Positions 29,901 to 37,404 of a stretch of DNA of 43,878 nucleotides are shown here, piece after piece. Under the pieces are notes generated by a model, which saw nothing but the letters and a program-made list of their open reading frames with translations, searched no databases and had not been told where the DNA came from. Source of the DNA: a virus; IMG/VR virus record IMGVR_UViG_3300035156_000075, positions 1 through 43,878 of that record. The stretch is one strand, 5' to 3'. The translations under genes were made by a program, and so were the position numbers. The stretch's first letter is position 1. Each line of letters opens with the position of its first letter.

Positions 29901-31810
29901 GGATCTTCAGCATCGAGGCTGCGAAGGATCTCGGGCGATTCCATCACGGCGTCAGTCAGCTTCTGCCGCATCTCCATCAGAGCCATGGCAGCGGGAAGAG
30001 CACGCTCACTGTCGGTGCTGGCCGCCTTGATCTCGGCAGCCAGGCGCTGCATGGCATCCAGACGATCAGTGGATCCAGTGAGGATGGGCTGCAGCGAAGA
30101 GGGCTGCTGGCTAACCTCCTCAGGGCTGAAGCTGGCAGCCTGCATGAGGTTGGATACATAGGTCTGTGCCTGGGTCCGCTGCTCGGGAGGAGCATCAGGG
30201 ACGGCCGCAATCGCGGTCTCGACAGCGGCCTGAACCACGGCTTCGGTTTGGGGTGCTTGGGTCTGCGCCTCGTCCAGTGAGGCCCTGACCGTGGCGTCAG
30301 CCACGGGCGAGGAAGCCTCGTTCTGGGCACGGAGGCGCTCTGCCCTCTCGGCCGCAACAGCATTGACAGCACTCACACCGGCAGCGGCAACGGTACCTGC
30401 AGCACCAGCAGCACGACCCGCCAGTGCAGGAGCCTGGATCGCACCAGCCCCGGCGAGACCACCAATGGCACCGGAGGCGATCTGCTCACCGACGCCCTGC
30501 GAGAGAGACCGATCACTGTCAGCGACACGCTGGATGGCGATGTTCTGAGCGACGGCGCCGGTACCACCCTGGATGGATTCCTCAGTCGCTTCCCGGATCA
30601 TGTTCTGTCCGGCTGCGCGGAGACTTCCAACGCTAAAAGGTGCGCCCTCGAAACGATCAACAAGACGACCCGCTGCCACGGCAAGCGGTGCCGTGATGGT
30701 GGCCGACATCATACCAGCTCGATTGGCTGCCCCAGTGCGCGCCTCTTCCTGGGTCATGCCCTGACCAAGCAGGCTGCGATAATAAGGAGACCGATCGTTG
30801 AGCTGATCGAAGGGCATTGCTGCCACTTCGGCAGCCGTACCGGTATAGGCGCCACTGCCTTCAGTCAGACCGATACCCAGTGCGGTGGCGCTCGGGAGGC
30901 TTTCACCAATCGTGGCCAGACCACGAGCTGCGGCACCACCGGCCAGGGATTCGGTGATGACACCGAGACCGCGACCGACACCGGCGATGGCCTTGCCCAC
31001 CGGACCAGCCGTGATGATGGAACCAACGGCAGAGGCTCCAAGATCACCCATCATCGCGGGATTGCTGACGATGTTAGAGCCCTGGTCTCGAAAATCCCGG
31101 CCAATGCGGCGAAGATCGGCAAGACCCGGAACCAGGGTCTGATTCTCCCGGTTGAATTCCTGAGTATTATCCCGCTCGGACATCTCGTTGGCAGCAGCGA
31201 GAGCCCGACGCTGGCCCTGCATACCGGGGCTTTGCATTCCCTGGATCGCGGTGCTTGCTTCCTGGATCGCCTGTGAGGCAGAGACGCCTGCATTGCTGTC
31301 GGCCAGACCGAGACCAATGGCTCCGATGTTGGCCAAGCCACTACCGACAGCCAGACCTACCCCAGTAGCCGCGTCACCGATGATCTGTGAACCAGTCCGC
31401 TCCTGAGTCGTATCGGCATCATAGTTCCGTTGACCAGCTGCATTGATCGACAGCAGGTGCATGGCCTGGCGCCGACCATACTTGGCGATCAGCTGTTCCG
31501 TGCGGAGAGTACTCAGATCCTCTTCAACCTGGGTTGTGCTGCGGGCACCGGCCCCAGTGTTACGACCCGCTGCGAAACGGTAGGCATCGGCTTCAGTGGG
31601 AAGGACACCGCCCAGATCGAGGTACTTGTTCGCGGAGGCGTTCGCAACCTGCTCTCGGATACGCTCCGAGGCCGTCATAGGTGTCGTGCGATTGGTAGAG
31701 GAGGGCGGAACTGCCTCATCAAGAACAGCGGGCGGCAGGACAGGAGCAGGTGCAACCGGAGCTGGGACTGCAGCAGCCTGAGCCAGCAGATCCGAGACAG
31801 ATCCCGACAT
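20990..31810 (-). CDS. Virion-encapsidated RNA polymerase, N4 vRNAP-like (3606 aa)
   Basis: The length and context match N4 vRNAP (about 3500 residues). T7-type RNA polymerase motifs are in the right order: T/DxxGR near R1473 (MMLGRYNPQST), motif A with D1605 (VEADGVTNGAINA), motif B with K1725 and Y1733 (AKNPLTITLYGSG), motif C with D2052 (LYIYDGVNF). The K-Y spacing of 8 matches N4. Residues about 930-1040 are a Lys/Glu/Thr-rich repeat linker that marks the front edge of the polymerase domain. The first 900 residues include Gly/Ala-rich, possibly membrane-active helices. Downstream of the polymerase domain, LVHELIHAS (H2336, E2337, H2340) forms an HExxH zincin motif. The protein would be injected to transcribe early genes. 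Start: ATG with AGGAAAT upstream. Confidence 0.92.
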   Translation of the reverse strand: MSGSVSDLLAQAAAVPAPVAPAPVLPPAVLDEAVPPSSTNRTTPMTASERIREQVANASANKYLDLGGVLPTEADAYRFAAGRNTGAGARSTTQVEEDLSTLRTEQLIAKYGRRQAMHLLSINAAGQRNYDADTTQERTGSQIIGDAATGVGLAVGSGLANIGAIGLGLADSNAGVSASQAIQEASTAIQGMQSPGMQGQRRALAAANEMSERDNTQEFNRENQTLVPGLADLRRIGRDFRDQGSNIVSNPAMMGDLGASAVGSIITAGPVGKAIAGVGRGLGVITESLAGGAAARGLATIGESLPSATALGIGLTEGSGAYTGTAAEVAAMPFDQLNDRSPYYRSLLGQGMTQEEARTGAANRAGMMSATITAPLAVAAGRLVDRFEGAPFSVGSLRAAGQNMIREATEESIQGGTGAVAQNIAIQRVADSDRSLSQGVGEQIASGAIGGLAGAGAIQAPALAGRAAGAAGTVAAAGVSAVNAVAAERAERLRAQNEASSPVADATVRASLDEAQTQAPQTEAVVQAAVETAIAAVPDAPPEQRTQAQTYVSNLMQAASFSPEEVSQQPSSLQPILTGSTDRLDAMQRLAAEIKAASTDSERALPAAMALMEMRQKLTDAVMESPEILRSLDAEDPAMLLMQRRRELNRDISSTPTIVEAIAKAERHIERMFAQQEAGKTEMVQPIPVEKLNTPEGQDNVKKAVFLAHYAPERMDLGVTNQILAHNDGGRLELTPDQRNSLLAARAILEAVKGGDDQAAGLGFDKPLTAVSREIQLDTNPNSPKLSAMAHIKSVVDSMRQGNVDGASTQLREFGKFVRHMQNKAKAINQQVDEGGAPQMFRALDPEKREWYDTRAPIIHLKSANAAGSIKLAQTATLESQRLTDIYNNVSQAFPQLNAGKATRVEMSPLLQGTAQEVAEGFKSGTRVSGSAPVVQTEAKVETKTETKAPVEAKTETKSEAKPEPKKVEAKAETPKPAAVTETVVTPKAAEPATAAADTKTVETKTGAPKVSETTPKVSDGAPKVSEETAPKKEEPFSKLIGSETGSKLTNFYKKAFTKPEKPKSRTQGIESPLERVKAAFSSGSSMAAFTGNASDVSLDSDVAKAYKSVLRTGDRLGKILQGRLDAAMDKNGLGKDLLDGREVNRWLDGKALNIVENQDGKLSYNPELIENAILAGLQWALTVNQSITPMADEDIASFFGVDVDDITDKMVNQMKSGITSIQAKRALARKIRQFWGFDADANVEVGYTEGIPEAIAAEVLEALLENGQLKVTPVHAEFSKQKDNFVEGEDSVEFIVRDVNLYNSTREFDENDPLNKDPSRIEKMILIEPEEVNYFGDDRPRVAKSQLRNALVDNTPEQREMIKRAQNEKHYLNVPQFEFYKALGKDNFLKLLGAGDLPNRDKAGKPLHKLNVNHRATLEGINRTVAGGYDHLMGMVQELETRAGDAGVDIDQMPIHYAYNVTRVGRLMMLGRYNPQSTKAVREAILPTRATLDLSSRETEHYKMFMLAMAQGLGEKVHKQSLQTSIDNIEGKLSGDLEAAVDVMRDFQTTGRMTDAEVQILQDSFKAIGEPVTSLGLHALMEYARYRIADDTSAFTTSLYVEADGVTNGAINAMMLLSVGEFTKEWVNRMAKGGLNLRGHNGGPKTLNDLHTQKDGGDKKDMYQTTTDKLIDALRTLRGEKMSPQAAEHMRRLSEVMHLLMPDFSITQDANGRDQLNLKRGIAKNPLTITLYGSGEAGIAAKVMGAMTEELYERISTSMAKLDDGRAANVAEALFGDKATDTKSALQLFDQFQTGMNTLTQFEMLRSKDGNLYTKETKKAVPFKLSDPEDFKLTSAQLKTLQSNVLHLFIMPLRQAITETVGQQLVDATVTLRRATQVQSIFQANSFNSAISEKIHSKLTEDPRLKEMKISKDQVYSVLALDGLDNKELGVKLKELGLTFTQMAEIRRVRGEGLTKKEQDSILKDTITKFPLISTGTQVFFPAGSQSTDSNDSEYGKSLTGTFKTPGFVFGPKDARVAGIPFMVIGTGDGQAIQSLVTGKNAPKGALYIYDGVNFKLTTLKEDSVKANRAIFDSWQGNPMEAVRKAYVASLPNFDVSKLSEEEFKSLKRAIKRPGDKEPPETVKGVEVELKLLPITLKDSSISIEARHRVMNRVSHSIDQMAAAGAPYAHPGIKLEGMNDEEISNSLNKLLREEEIKVRAEMSDTVSTPAITKPAVKAETPAQVTQAPSPESQKPVTFGTLHKATGVRILSPTAVNKLVKHYGLNATQQAIFDQIRRTKAAKDYTVVHGSAEQLVDYADKKGLIIPVFKDGDRGLTSIDEKIIYLVNPSKETLVHELIHASTFEKVKAVLAGKDTTPEVVDAVTRLQALMAQFLALGGTGTPYKQAVFAIQGHQATKNDAAALNEFMAWGLANKTLSEGQSQVKASPLVQLAKDMFKAIKTIIFGRARVTKPEEDMLSNLLFNTSILVRAQPTLQEQARETMLYMSTAYGESQRLADIGRTFDRQISTHLETKTDAKSTIDRADRYDLAQQGAEQLAKSAIDNGFSMTGQERTIFETMVAVLATEAAIDPNAMATAQTLYTHVVKNLTPDMLVDEDDVDPGRAQNTAQRRYDVLVGNRLTLTDQSKRSSLLPVFLALAMVNDPLRQALAKIEVPKILLQDGSTLDSKLENMGNLMMDSLSRRMGGINKSDNIQEAMDALSARIQTVSQDGKSTIEMLSGPGGRIVDGTNDAVIKGMNALAGALVKKAEARRTKKPTLLNRGVAATTKVMAALVNEDEAENVSTGVMSGVNTVERFAPMREFVGDLVGRTTDNAGVYDLIKKVRSYVQAVRQQFREDLPTFIKNRFSRPLTEHEWSTLFRGMAKTDLAVLAQGRKVADVLKLLGDPKSVKAEIARLESVIRDEDKRFAPLIEAKARQLAHHMNTGEPGTNLLSNAGAVARLLNERVPRNRPAPTPALIDAVDNITTLYALEGMSQEDKDSLASLVQDEAKGVEFALTTLMSQRKTEMKKVESGRADLNHYKGHIPSSAKEGASLIVADVSRHAELLAKSYTMVGDYSGSNAELGRPRQAYYFSSVPARAGFNQGIFQNVHQTASGVEANTGFTSDMVAGRITDPKLVEDISKSLWSEAKGSRENLIPRFNVAGKVIAYERSLDPAQLERLEHDSHLAKMMGVWRGRQEEEGMAQAYNEQLIDELGKMYKKDMAESSSNQSRYVDLLDQDTLDKDPVLKDAVALMSRQTMKYAEEKFDGKGFYVRRDMLNDALGYRAASVGDAWTGITRLPPGLQNGVKNLALSFAGNDAYRLLLTAEKTIQNTVKDARLLIVVKSVVVPVANFVSNVVQMLSQGVPIGDITRAMPKKIAEVNSYTAGRLREVEAEAELSAAEAIDDVVTARKLKSEIQTIQDSHRRLSIWPLIENGEFSSISDAGISREDILLSEGRLHAYMENLAQKLPGSLQTVGRYALITKDTALFQGLQKAVEYGDFLAKSITYDHLTKRKGFSKEKTLGKVTENFVNYDRLPGRSRGAVENLGLLWFYNYKIRSVKIAANMIRENPVHAMLMGLMPMPVGVGTPIEDNLLTKGFNGALGHSMGPGMAFGAWRLNPFAAAVF
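28731..28792 (-). repeat. Short tandem repeats in the vRNAP linker
   Basis: The plus strand reads GAAACCTTCGGAG three times at about 20-25 base intervals, coding three APKVS/TPKVS-type repeats in the linker before the polymerase domain. It lies in a wider low-complexity stretch (about 28690-29010) of Lys, Glu, Thr, Ala and Pro. Such sequence can expand or contract by slippage and probably acts as a flexible tether. Confidence 0.6.
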
Positions 31811-31862
31811 TGGTATTTCCTAGGTGTTCGTATCCTTTCATCTTAGCAATCACTGATTGGTG

Positions 31863-31894
31863 AACAGAAGTCCCGTAGTAAGGGGACCTCTGTT
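31863..31894 (-). terminator. Hairpin between vRNAP and the upstream late gene
   Basis: AACAGAAGTCCC (31863-31874) pairs with GGGACCTCTGTT (31883-31894), 12 positions with one mismatch, loop GTAGTAAG. In the leftward direction it follows the 31938-34460 gene. There is no clear U-tract on that strand, so it may partly attenuate transcription into the vRNAP gene, which would lower vRNAP yield relative to other virion proteins. Confidence 0.5.
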
Positions 31895-31900
31895 ATTCTG

Positions 31901-31929
31901 TATATCTTTTAGGAAGACATTTCTCTCAA
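31901..31929 (-). promoter_or_regulatory. Candidate sigma70-type late promoter for vRNAP
   Basis: On the minus strand TTGAGA (31929-31924) is followed after 17 bases by GATATA (31906-31901), a fair match to -35 and -10 boxes. It lies upstream of the hairpin at 31863-31894 and the vRNAP start. N4 late genes are read by host sigma70 polymerase with phage SSB, so a weak box here is plausible, but this is a by-eye match in an AT-richer gap. Confidence 0.35.
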
Positions 31930-31937
31930 ACTAGTAG

Positions 31938-34460
31938 TCAGCGAGAACTCTCCAGCAACAACCTCGTCCGCTCACGACGAAGCTGCTCGTATTCCCTGGT
32001 TCCGGGACGGGGAGTACCGCTCCGTAGTGGGATGTGGCCCCTGACTTGTTCATCGGGGGTATCCCCTGCTGCGGCGCGAGCGATGACATTGCCAGCTGTG
32101 TCACGACGACCTGTACCATCGGTTCCACCCGGATACCTGGGTACGACCCGAAGTGTCTCGGCCCGGATCGTTTCCATCTGCTCACGGGCCTTCTCCATGA
32201 GGTGATGGGCTCGAGCCAGAGGCTCACCGCGCAGTGTCGTGTTAATGGCGCTGGCGTTGAGCATCTGTTCGTAAGCAGCGGTCGCTTTACCGTAAGCCTC
32301 ACCCGACTGAACCAGACGAGCCTGAAGTTGTTCCTCACCTCGGCGAGCATCGACGGCCTGCACCGTCGTACCCCGACGAAGGTTATCCATCTCTCGAGTC
32401 AGAAGCTCTTCATTGACCTGTGGAACATAGCGCGTGTTGTTCTGAGCAAATCCAGGAGTGACATCCCCCAGAACACCTTCACTGGTGAAGTAGGCAGCCT
32501 GCCTGCTGTCAACACTACGCGCGATCAAAGCACCGGCTTGAGCAAGATTGAACATACCCGGATTCTGTTCACGCACTCCGTTGATACGCCGCGTCAGCTC
32601 ACCTTCAGACATTCCAGTCAGGTTGGCGTTGGCAGCAAGAAGTTCCTTAACAACGACACCGATCGGGTTCGTGTTCTCGGCGAGCTTGTCGTAATCGGCC
32701 ACGATCGGGGGAAGACCCTGATTCCTGGCACGGGTCATCTCCAACACGCGATCGGCCACACTCTGCGTAGCTTCACGAGACGTAGTGCGGATCTCCTGAG
32801 AAGTCGGGAATACCGTCGCACCAGCAGCTGCGGCTGCAACAGCAGCAGGGCTGGTCCCAGTCGGCTGTGGGGCCTGAGCAGCCTGAGCCAGGGCAGCTGT
32901 CACAGGTGGGGCCACGACAGGAGCAGCAGGGGTTACCGCTGCTACGGGAGTTGCACCAGCAGCCTGGGCAATAAAGGCTTCGGCCGCCTGTGCTCGCGGA
33001 CCGGGAGCAGCGGGCTGTGCTCCTAGAGGAGGTGCAGCTGGGGCAGGCCCAGATGCCGATGCCAGTACGACCGAAGGACGCGAAGCAGGCTGTCCCTGTC
33101 CCTGACCACCACGAGCAACCTGCCAATGCCAGGGCTCGTTGGCGATCGTCTCCATCCCATGGCGAGGACCGTTCTCACGGAGCCAGTTCGCGGCCTGAGG
33201 AGAAAGTGGAGCCACGGAACCGTCAGGACGACGAAGCCCAAGATCCAGTGCCTCGCCGTGACCATGGCGACTGTGACCGGGTTCAGCGGCGAGACCGCCC
33301 TGGCTCGTCCTGCCCTTCTCTCGAGCGACGCGCTCCTGACCAGCCATGTCCCGATAACTGTCCGTGGGGACAATATCGAACCCAGCCTGCAAGGCAGCAG
33401 ACCGAAGGTTGTTAAAGGGCTGCACGACATGCGGAGCCACCCGATGATTACCAATCCCGAGGGGAGCCAGCTGGTTAGGATTCAACCGACCATTAGTCTC
33501 CGGGCTGGAATAGACAGGCGATGTCGCCGTAGCTGCACCAGCAGGCGCACCACCAAGACCAGCTTCCTGAAGAAGCTGGGAGGGGTTCATCCTGGCCCTC
33601 GGCGGTGGCGCAGTACCGGGCTGAACCTGCGGCAGTCCAGCAGGCGTCGCAGCAATAGCGTCGGGCGTGAATGCCGAAGCGTAGTTGTCTTTGACATGCT
33701 GATCGTAGATGGCTTGAGCCCCGGTACTCAGACGGGTTCGTGCCGCTTCCATACGAATACCGACCGGATCCAGGCCCCTGAGGCGAGTGATCGCAGCCTG
33801 GGCTTCCTCATGATCGGCAACCTTACCGCGCCGTTCATTGATAACATCACCAGCGTTGACCACACCGAGACCGGCTGCGGTCGTAGCGAACTGACCCTGA
33901 GCAAACCTATCGGGGAAGAGAAGACGATTCTGTTCAGTGTCCTGAAGAGTTCGTCCAGTGCTCGCGTTGCTCTGCGCGATATTCGCCACGGTGGAATCAT
34001 TGGCCAGGGCTGCGGCCCTGATGCGGTCACTGGCCGTCGCCGCCGCAACCTGGTTCTCAACCCCACGGCCAGCAATGATTTGCTGCTGCCCGGTAAACAG
34101 AAGAGGGTTCATCCTCTGTGCCTGGGTCAAGGCTTCCTGGCTCGTGGCCTGGCTCAAGAGAGATGTCGCACGGCTGTCCAACGCACCGAGAGCCTCACGA
34201 CCCACCAGGTTGCGATCGATCCCCTGGAACACCGAGCCATCGGCGATGGCTGCACGCAGAGCCTGGGGATCGGAATACCGGGTGGCGGCATTGAGCAGCA
34301 TACCCTCGGCATCGGTACGACGAGAGCTATCGAACTTCTCCAGACCAGCACTCAAGCTGCTGAAGGCTCGATCCATAGAGGATCCAGCGAGGCGAATACC
34401 GTCCATGGCTCCCCGAAACTCGGGGGCCTCGACGTTACGCCAGGTCAAAGGCTGAGCCAT
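31938..34460 (-). CDS. Virion protein with LAS/VanY-type peptidase domain (840 aa)
   Basis: The product has long helical flanks (residues 1-330 Ala/Gln-rich, C-terminal half Ala/Pro-rich with extended linkers) around a central M15/LAS peptidase domain. It carries HSRHGHGEALDLGL (S397, H399, G402, A404, D406, fitting SxHxxGxAxD) and EPWHW (H445), the zinc ligands of D-Ala-D-Ala carboxypeptidase and L-Ala-D-Glu endopeptidase folds. An upstream DSYRDMAGQ resembles the substrate loop. A virion-borne peptidoglycan peptidase would open the wall during DNA entry. The position corresponds to N4 gp51/gp52, next to the vRNAP. Start: ATG with GAAGGAT upstream. Confidence 0.8.
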   Translation of the reverse strand: MAQPLTWRNVEAPEFRGAMDGIRLAGSSMDRAFSSLSAGLEKFDSSRRTDAEGMLLNAATRYSDPQALRAAIADGSVFQGIDRNLVGREALGALDSRATSLLSQATSQEALTQAQRMNPLLFTGQQQIIAGRGVENQVAAATASDRIRAAALANDSTVANIAQSNASTGRTLQDTEQNRLLFPDRFAQGQFATTAAGLGVVNAGDVINERRGKVADHEEAQAAITRLRGLDPVGIRMEAARTRLSTGAQAIYDQHVKDNYASAFTPDAIAATPAGLPQVQPGTAPPPRARMNPSQLLQEAGLGGAPAGAATATSPVYSSPETNGRLNPNQLAPLGIGNHRVAPHVVQPFNNLRSAALQAGFDIVPTDSYRDMAGQERVAREKGRTSQGGLAAEPGHSRHGHGEALDLGLRRPDGSVAPLSPQAANWLRENGPRHGMETIANEPWHWQVARGGQGQGQPASRPSVVLASASGPAPAAPPLGAQPAAPGPRAQAAEAFIAQAAGATPVAAVTPAAPVVAPPVTAALAQAAQAPQPTGTSPAAVAAAAAGATVFPTSQEIRTTSREATQSVADRVLEMTRARNQGLPPIVADYDKLAENTNPIGVVVKELLAANANLTGMSEGELTRRINGVREQNPGMFNLAQAGALIARSVDSRQAAYFTSEGVLGDVTPGFAQNNTRYVPQVNEELLTREMDNLRRGTTVQAVDARRGEEQLQARLVQSGEAYGKATAAYEQMLNASAINTTLRGEPLARAHHLMEKAREQMETIRAETLRVVPRYPGGTDGTGRRDTAGNVIARAAAGDTPDEQVRGHIPLRSGTPRPGTREYEQLRRERTRLLLESSR

Positions 34461-34473
34461 GGGTGGTTATCCT

Positions 34474-34902
34474 TCAGCGCGAGAGGCTGTTGCGGTTGAT
34501 GTAGTCATCCACCTGCGACTGGCTCTGACCCTCGACGGCACCACGAGCACGGGCACGATCCATGATCGACGTGTTCAGGGTCTTGATCTGGTTCGCCAGG
34601 TTGGTGTTGGTCACACCCTTCTGGAAGTCGAACGACTTCTTGGCGAGACCTTGTGCCTGCATGGAGGTGAACATGTTGCCAAGGGCACCGAGTCCACCGA
34701 GAGCCAACTGACCGGTACCGATGTTCATACCGAGGCCTGAACCAAGCCCACTGGGCGAAACATTGGTGGTGTTGGATCCACCGAAGTTAAGTCCACTGGC
34801 TCCACCAACAGCGGGCATAGGAGCATAGCTGGGCGGTTGAGCCACACCAAAGTTGGTCCAGTCCATCTCCGGCACACCGTAGGCGTTAATACGATCAGAC
34901 AT
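34474..34902 (-). CDS. Small virion or late protein (142 aa)
   Basis: ATG 34902 has GAAGGAGAACTTTGAT upstream. Residues 25-75 are Gly/Ser/Asn-rich (GGASGLNFGGSNTTNV and GLGSGLGMNIGTG). The second half is helical with a LAKKSFDFQKGVTN region and a helix (IKTLNTSIMDRARARG). Such a combination is common in small phage core or ejection-associated proteins. No specific function is assigned. It lies in the virion-gene series between two large structural genes. Confidence 0.65.
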   Translation of the reverse strand: MSDRINAYGVPEMDWTNFGVAQPPSYAPMPAVGGASGLNFGGSNTTNVSPSGLGSGLGMNIGTGQLALGGLGALGNMFTSMQAQGLAKKSFDFQKGVTNTNLANQIKTLNTSIMDRARARGAVEGQSQSQVDDYINRNSLSR

Positions 34903-34916
34903 ATCAAAGTTCTCCT

Positions 34917-37394
34917 TCAGAGAGGTAGATCGGTGTTGAGTGTGATTGATGTGAAGTTCGTCAGCATGTCGAGCGACAACCCCGCAATATCACTACCCGT
35001 CATCAGTGTTCGACCCAGGAAACTCTCCGAAGATTCGAGAATGCGTGGGCGAGAGACATTGGTCAGAGAGAGTGGATCCATGATCGTCCCGTTCTGACCG
35101 CCTAGCACTTCCTCGTACTTCGCCTCGATCTCCTTCGACTGGGCACTATAATCGGCAGTCAGCTGCTGTGTCCTCTGCAGAACATCTTGAGTGTCCGCTT
35201 TGATAAAGTCTGCATAACCATTGCCCACCGCAGAGGTCAGCTTGAGGAGGTTCTCAGCCCGCATCATGTCGCCAAAGGCAGAGGCAAAGCTCTGGTCATT
35301 GGCCATCGCTGTACCGGCATAGACCGCCACCATGGAGGCGATGACGCCGATGATGGCGCCCAGCTTGTCGCCGAAGAGGGCCGTGCTGACCTTGGTGATG
35401 ATCTGGGTCAGGATCATCGCAGCCACGGCATTGGCCACGGCACCTGCGACGAGGGCTGCTGTACCGGTGAAGCCCAGAGATGCACCCACAGCGGCATTGG
35501 ATCCAAGCAAGCCCACTGAGCCTGCACCAGCACCACCGCTATAGACGATGATCACGATCACCACGATGATCAGGACGATCTTGAACCAGTCCTGCTGGTA
35601 CCACTGCGTCTTGACGATCTGATAGCAGTTGAACACCAGGTAGGTGCATGTCGTGCTGAGCTGCGTGGACTCCTTCAGCGGCATCCGCTTGATGATCTCC
35701 TCATGCAGCGGGATGATGAAGCCGCTCTCATTCTCGTCGAGCAGAGCGTCTCGGGCCGAGATGTAAACACCCTTGCCGCCGTAGACCATGTTGGCATGAT
35801 CCAGGCCGTAGATCTCGAGACGCCGAAAGGTGTCATCGCCCGTCTGCCAGTAGAGACGGGTCTTGTTGATGACCCGTGCCTCGTAGGTGTAACCCCCATC
35901 TTCGCCACCGAGCCAGCTGGCGATCTGGTCATAGACTTCGGAGCCACCATCCTCGAACCAGAAGTCTCCCTCCTTGGCTCCGGGACGACCCTGGCCTGAA
36001 TAGACAGCTTCCTGGATCGAGTTCCAGGAGACGATCATGTCGTAGTTCAGGTCGGTCCGACTACTGGCTACCCGTACAGTGTACGACGGTGGAGACGGAA
36101 AGCTGAGCTTCACTGGCTCCGGGCTGCCGTAGTCCGACGTGGATGCAGCACTCTGATTGGCTGCCCATTCCTCCCATGCCACGACACTCGCCTTGGCTTC
36201 GGCCCAGTCACTGAGCCAGTCGGAATAGGCTGTACCGGACAGATCCTGACCCAGCATGATCTCCTGGAAGAACTCATAGATGTACCTCTGGCACGCAGCA
36301 TCCTTCGTGTTGAGGGATACCCCGAACACGGCGAAGGCATAGTCGATGTCGTTGAGTGAGGCGTTGTCCTCGATCCGCTCGACCAGATCACTGAAGGAGG
36401 CATCGATCGACTTCTTCAGGGCACGCTTGGCCCTGGGATACACATCTCCGATCCAGCCATCCGAGACGAAGGCATTGTCGATCCGGAGAGGCACCGGGGG
36501 CAGATAAGTCCCAGCACTTGTCGATGTCGCGAATAGCGCATCGAGGGATGGATTCCCCGAACCCTTCCGGTAGATGAAGATCTGCAGAGGCGAATAGGTC
36601 TTGAGGGCGCTCTCCCGCGTATCAAGGCGCCACGTCCTGGGACCAGTGTCGGGTGTGCTCTGCAGCATCACGTCCTGGCGTGACCGAAGGGAACCACCCA
36701 CCATGCCAAGGAAGACAGTGCGGGAGTACACGTTGTCAGGACCGGAGCTGTACATGAGGTCCCAGTCCGAGACACTCGGGAAGTCTTCACCCTCTGCCAG
36801 CGTATAGGTCGTACCAGTCACCAGAGGACCTGGCTCGTCCCCGGTGGAGAGGTTGTAGCTGACGTAGAGATACTGCCCTGCTGGATCATAGTCAGGGATG
36901 GTGAAGGTCTCCGTGGCTCCACCACTGGCAAAGGTGATCGAGACCACCTTGGTCGCATAGTCGAAGTCCGTCTCGTACTCGGTGTCGAGGATCCCCGGAT
37001 GATTGGCCACCATGTAGCGATCGACCCAGTTGGTATAATCGGGCACCCCCAGTTCTGCCGTCTGGATCGTGACGGTCTCCTCGGGCTGATGCGGGATCAG
37101 GTTCTCGAGCGAGGAAGCCGGAACACTGGACTTGATCACCAGTGAACCAGGCAGCATCCCCAACGTACCGTTATAGCCACTGGTTCGAGCCCAGCGACCG
37201 AACGACCGTAGCCTGATGCCAGGACCCTTGAGATAGGAGTCCGTGATCATAGACGCGATGGAGTTGGTACCGGGGCCAACAGCTGCCCCGGCCACCACCG
37301 TCTTGAGGTAGTCCATGCGGTCGTCTTCGCCGCCAGCCAGGTTATAGACAACCGACGAGACGAAGATCTGCTTTGTGGTGCTGAAGAGTCCCAC
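34917..37394 (-). CDS. Large virion protein with a hydrophobic segment (825 aa)
   Basis: It starts at GTG 37394, ten bases after the upstream stop. Most of the first 590 residues look like a globular, Tyr/Thr-rich virion protein. Residues about 605-705 form a strongly hydrophobic and Gly/Ala-rich block (VIVIIVYSGGAGAGSVG and GAIIGVIASMVAVYAGTAM) with several potential transmembrane or amphipathic helices. This suits a protein ejected into the host membrane, like internal virion proteins of podoviruses. The location corresponds to N4 gp53/gp54, but I cannot settle the exact equivalent. Confidence 0.7.
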   Translation of the reverse strand: MGLFSTTKQIFVSSVVYNLAGGEDDRMDYLKTVVAGAAVGPGTNSIASMITDSYLKGPGIRLRSFGRWARTSGYNGTLGMLPGSLVIKSSVPASSLENLIPHQPEETVTIQTAELGVPDYTNWVDRYMVANHPGILDTEYETDFDYATKVVSITFASGGATETFTIPDYDPAGQYLYVSYNLSTGDEPGPLVTGTTYTLAEGEDFPSVSDWDLMYSSGPDNVYSRTVFLGMVGGSLRSRQDVMLQSTPDTGPRTWRLDTRESALKTYSPLQIFIYRKGSGNPSLDALFATSTSAGTYLPPVPLRIDNAFVSDGWIGDVYPRAKRALKKSIDASFSDLVERIEDNASLNDIDYAFAVFGVSLNTKDAACQRYIYEFFQEIMLGQDLSGTAYSDWLSDWAEAKASVVAWEEWAANQSAASTSDYGSPEPVKLSFPSPPSYTVRVASSRTDLNYDMIVSWNSIQEAVYSGQGRPGAKEGDFWFEDGGSEVYDQIASWLGGEDGGYTYEARVINKTRLYWQTGDDTFRRLEIYGLDHANMVYGGKGVYISARDALLDENESGFIIPLHEEIIKRMPLKESTQLSTTCTYLVFNCYQIVKTQWYQQDWFKIVLIIVVIVIIVYSGGAGAGSVGLLGSNAAVGASLGFTGTAALVAGAVANAVAAMILTQIITKVSTALFGDKLGAIIGVIASMVAVYAGTAMANDQSFASAFGDMMRAENLLKLTSAVGNGYADFIKADTQDVLQRTQQLTADYSAQSKEIEAKYEEVLGGQNGTIMDPLSLTNVSRPRILESSESFLGRTLMTGSDIAGLSLDMLTNFTSITLNTDLPL

Positions 37395-37404
37395 AGTCTC
37401 AGGC

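Noticed and set aside
33126-34499. 457-codon plus-strand ORF opposite the LAS-domain gene
   Set aside because: The minus-strand product has a complete metallopeptidase motif; the antisense product has no family signature.
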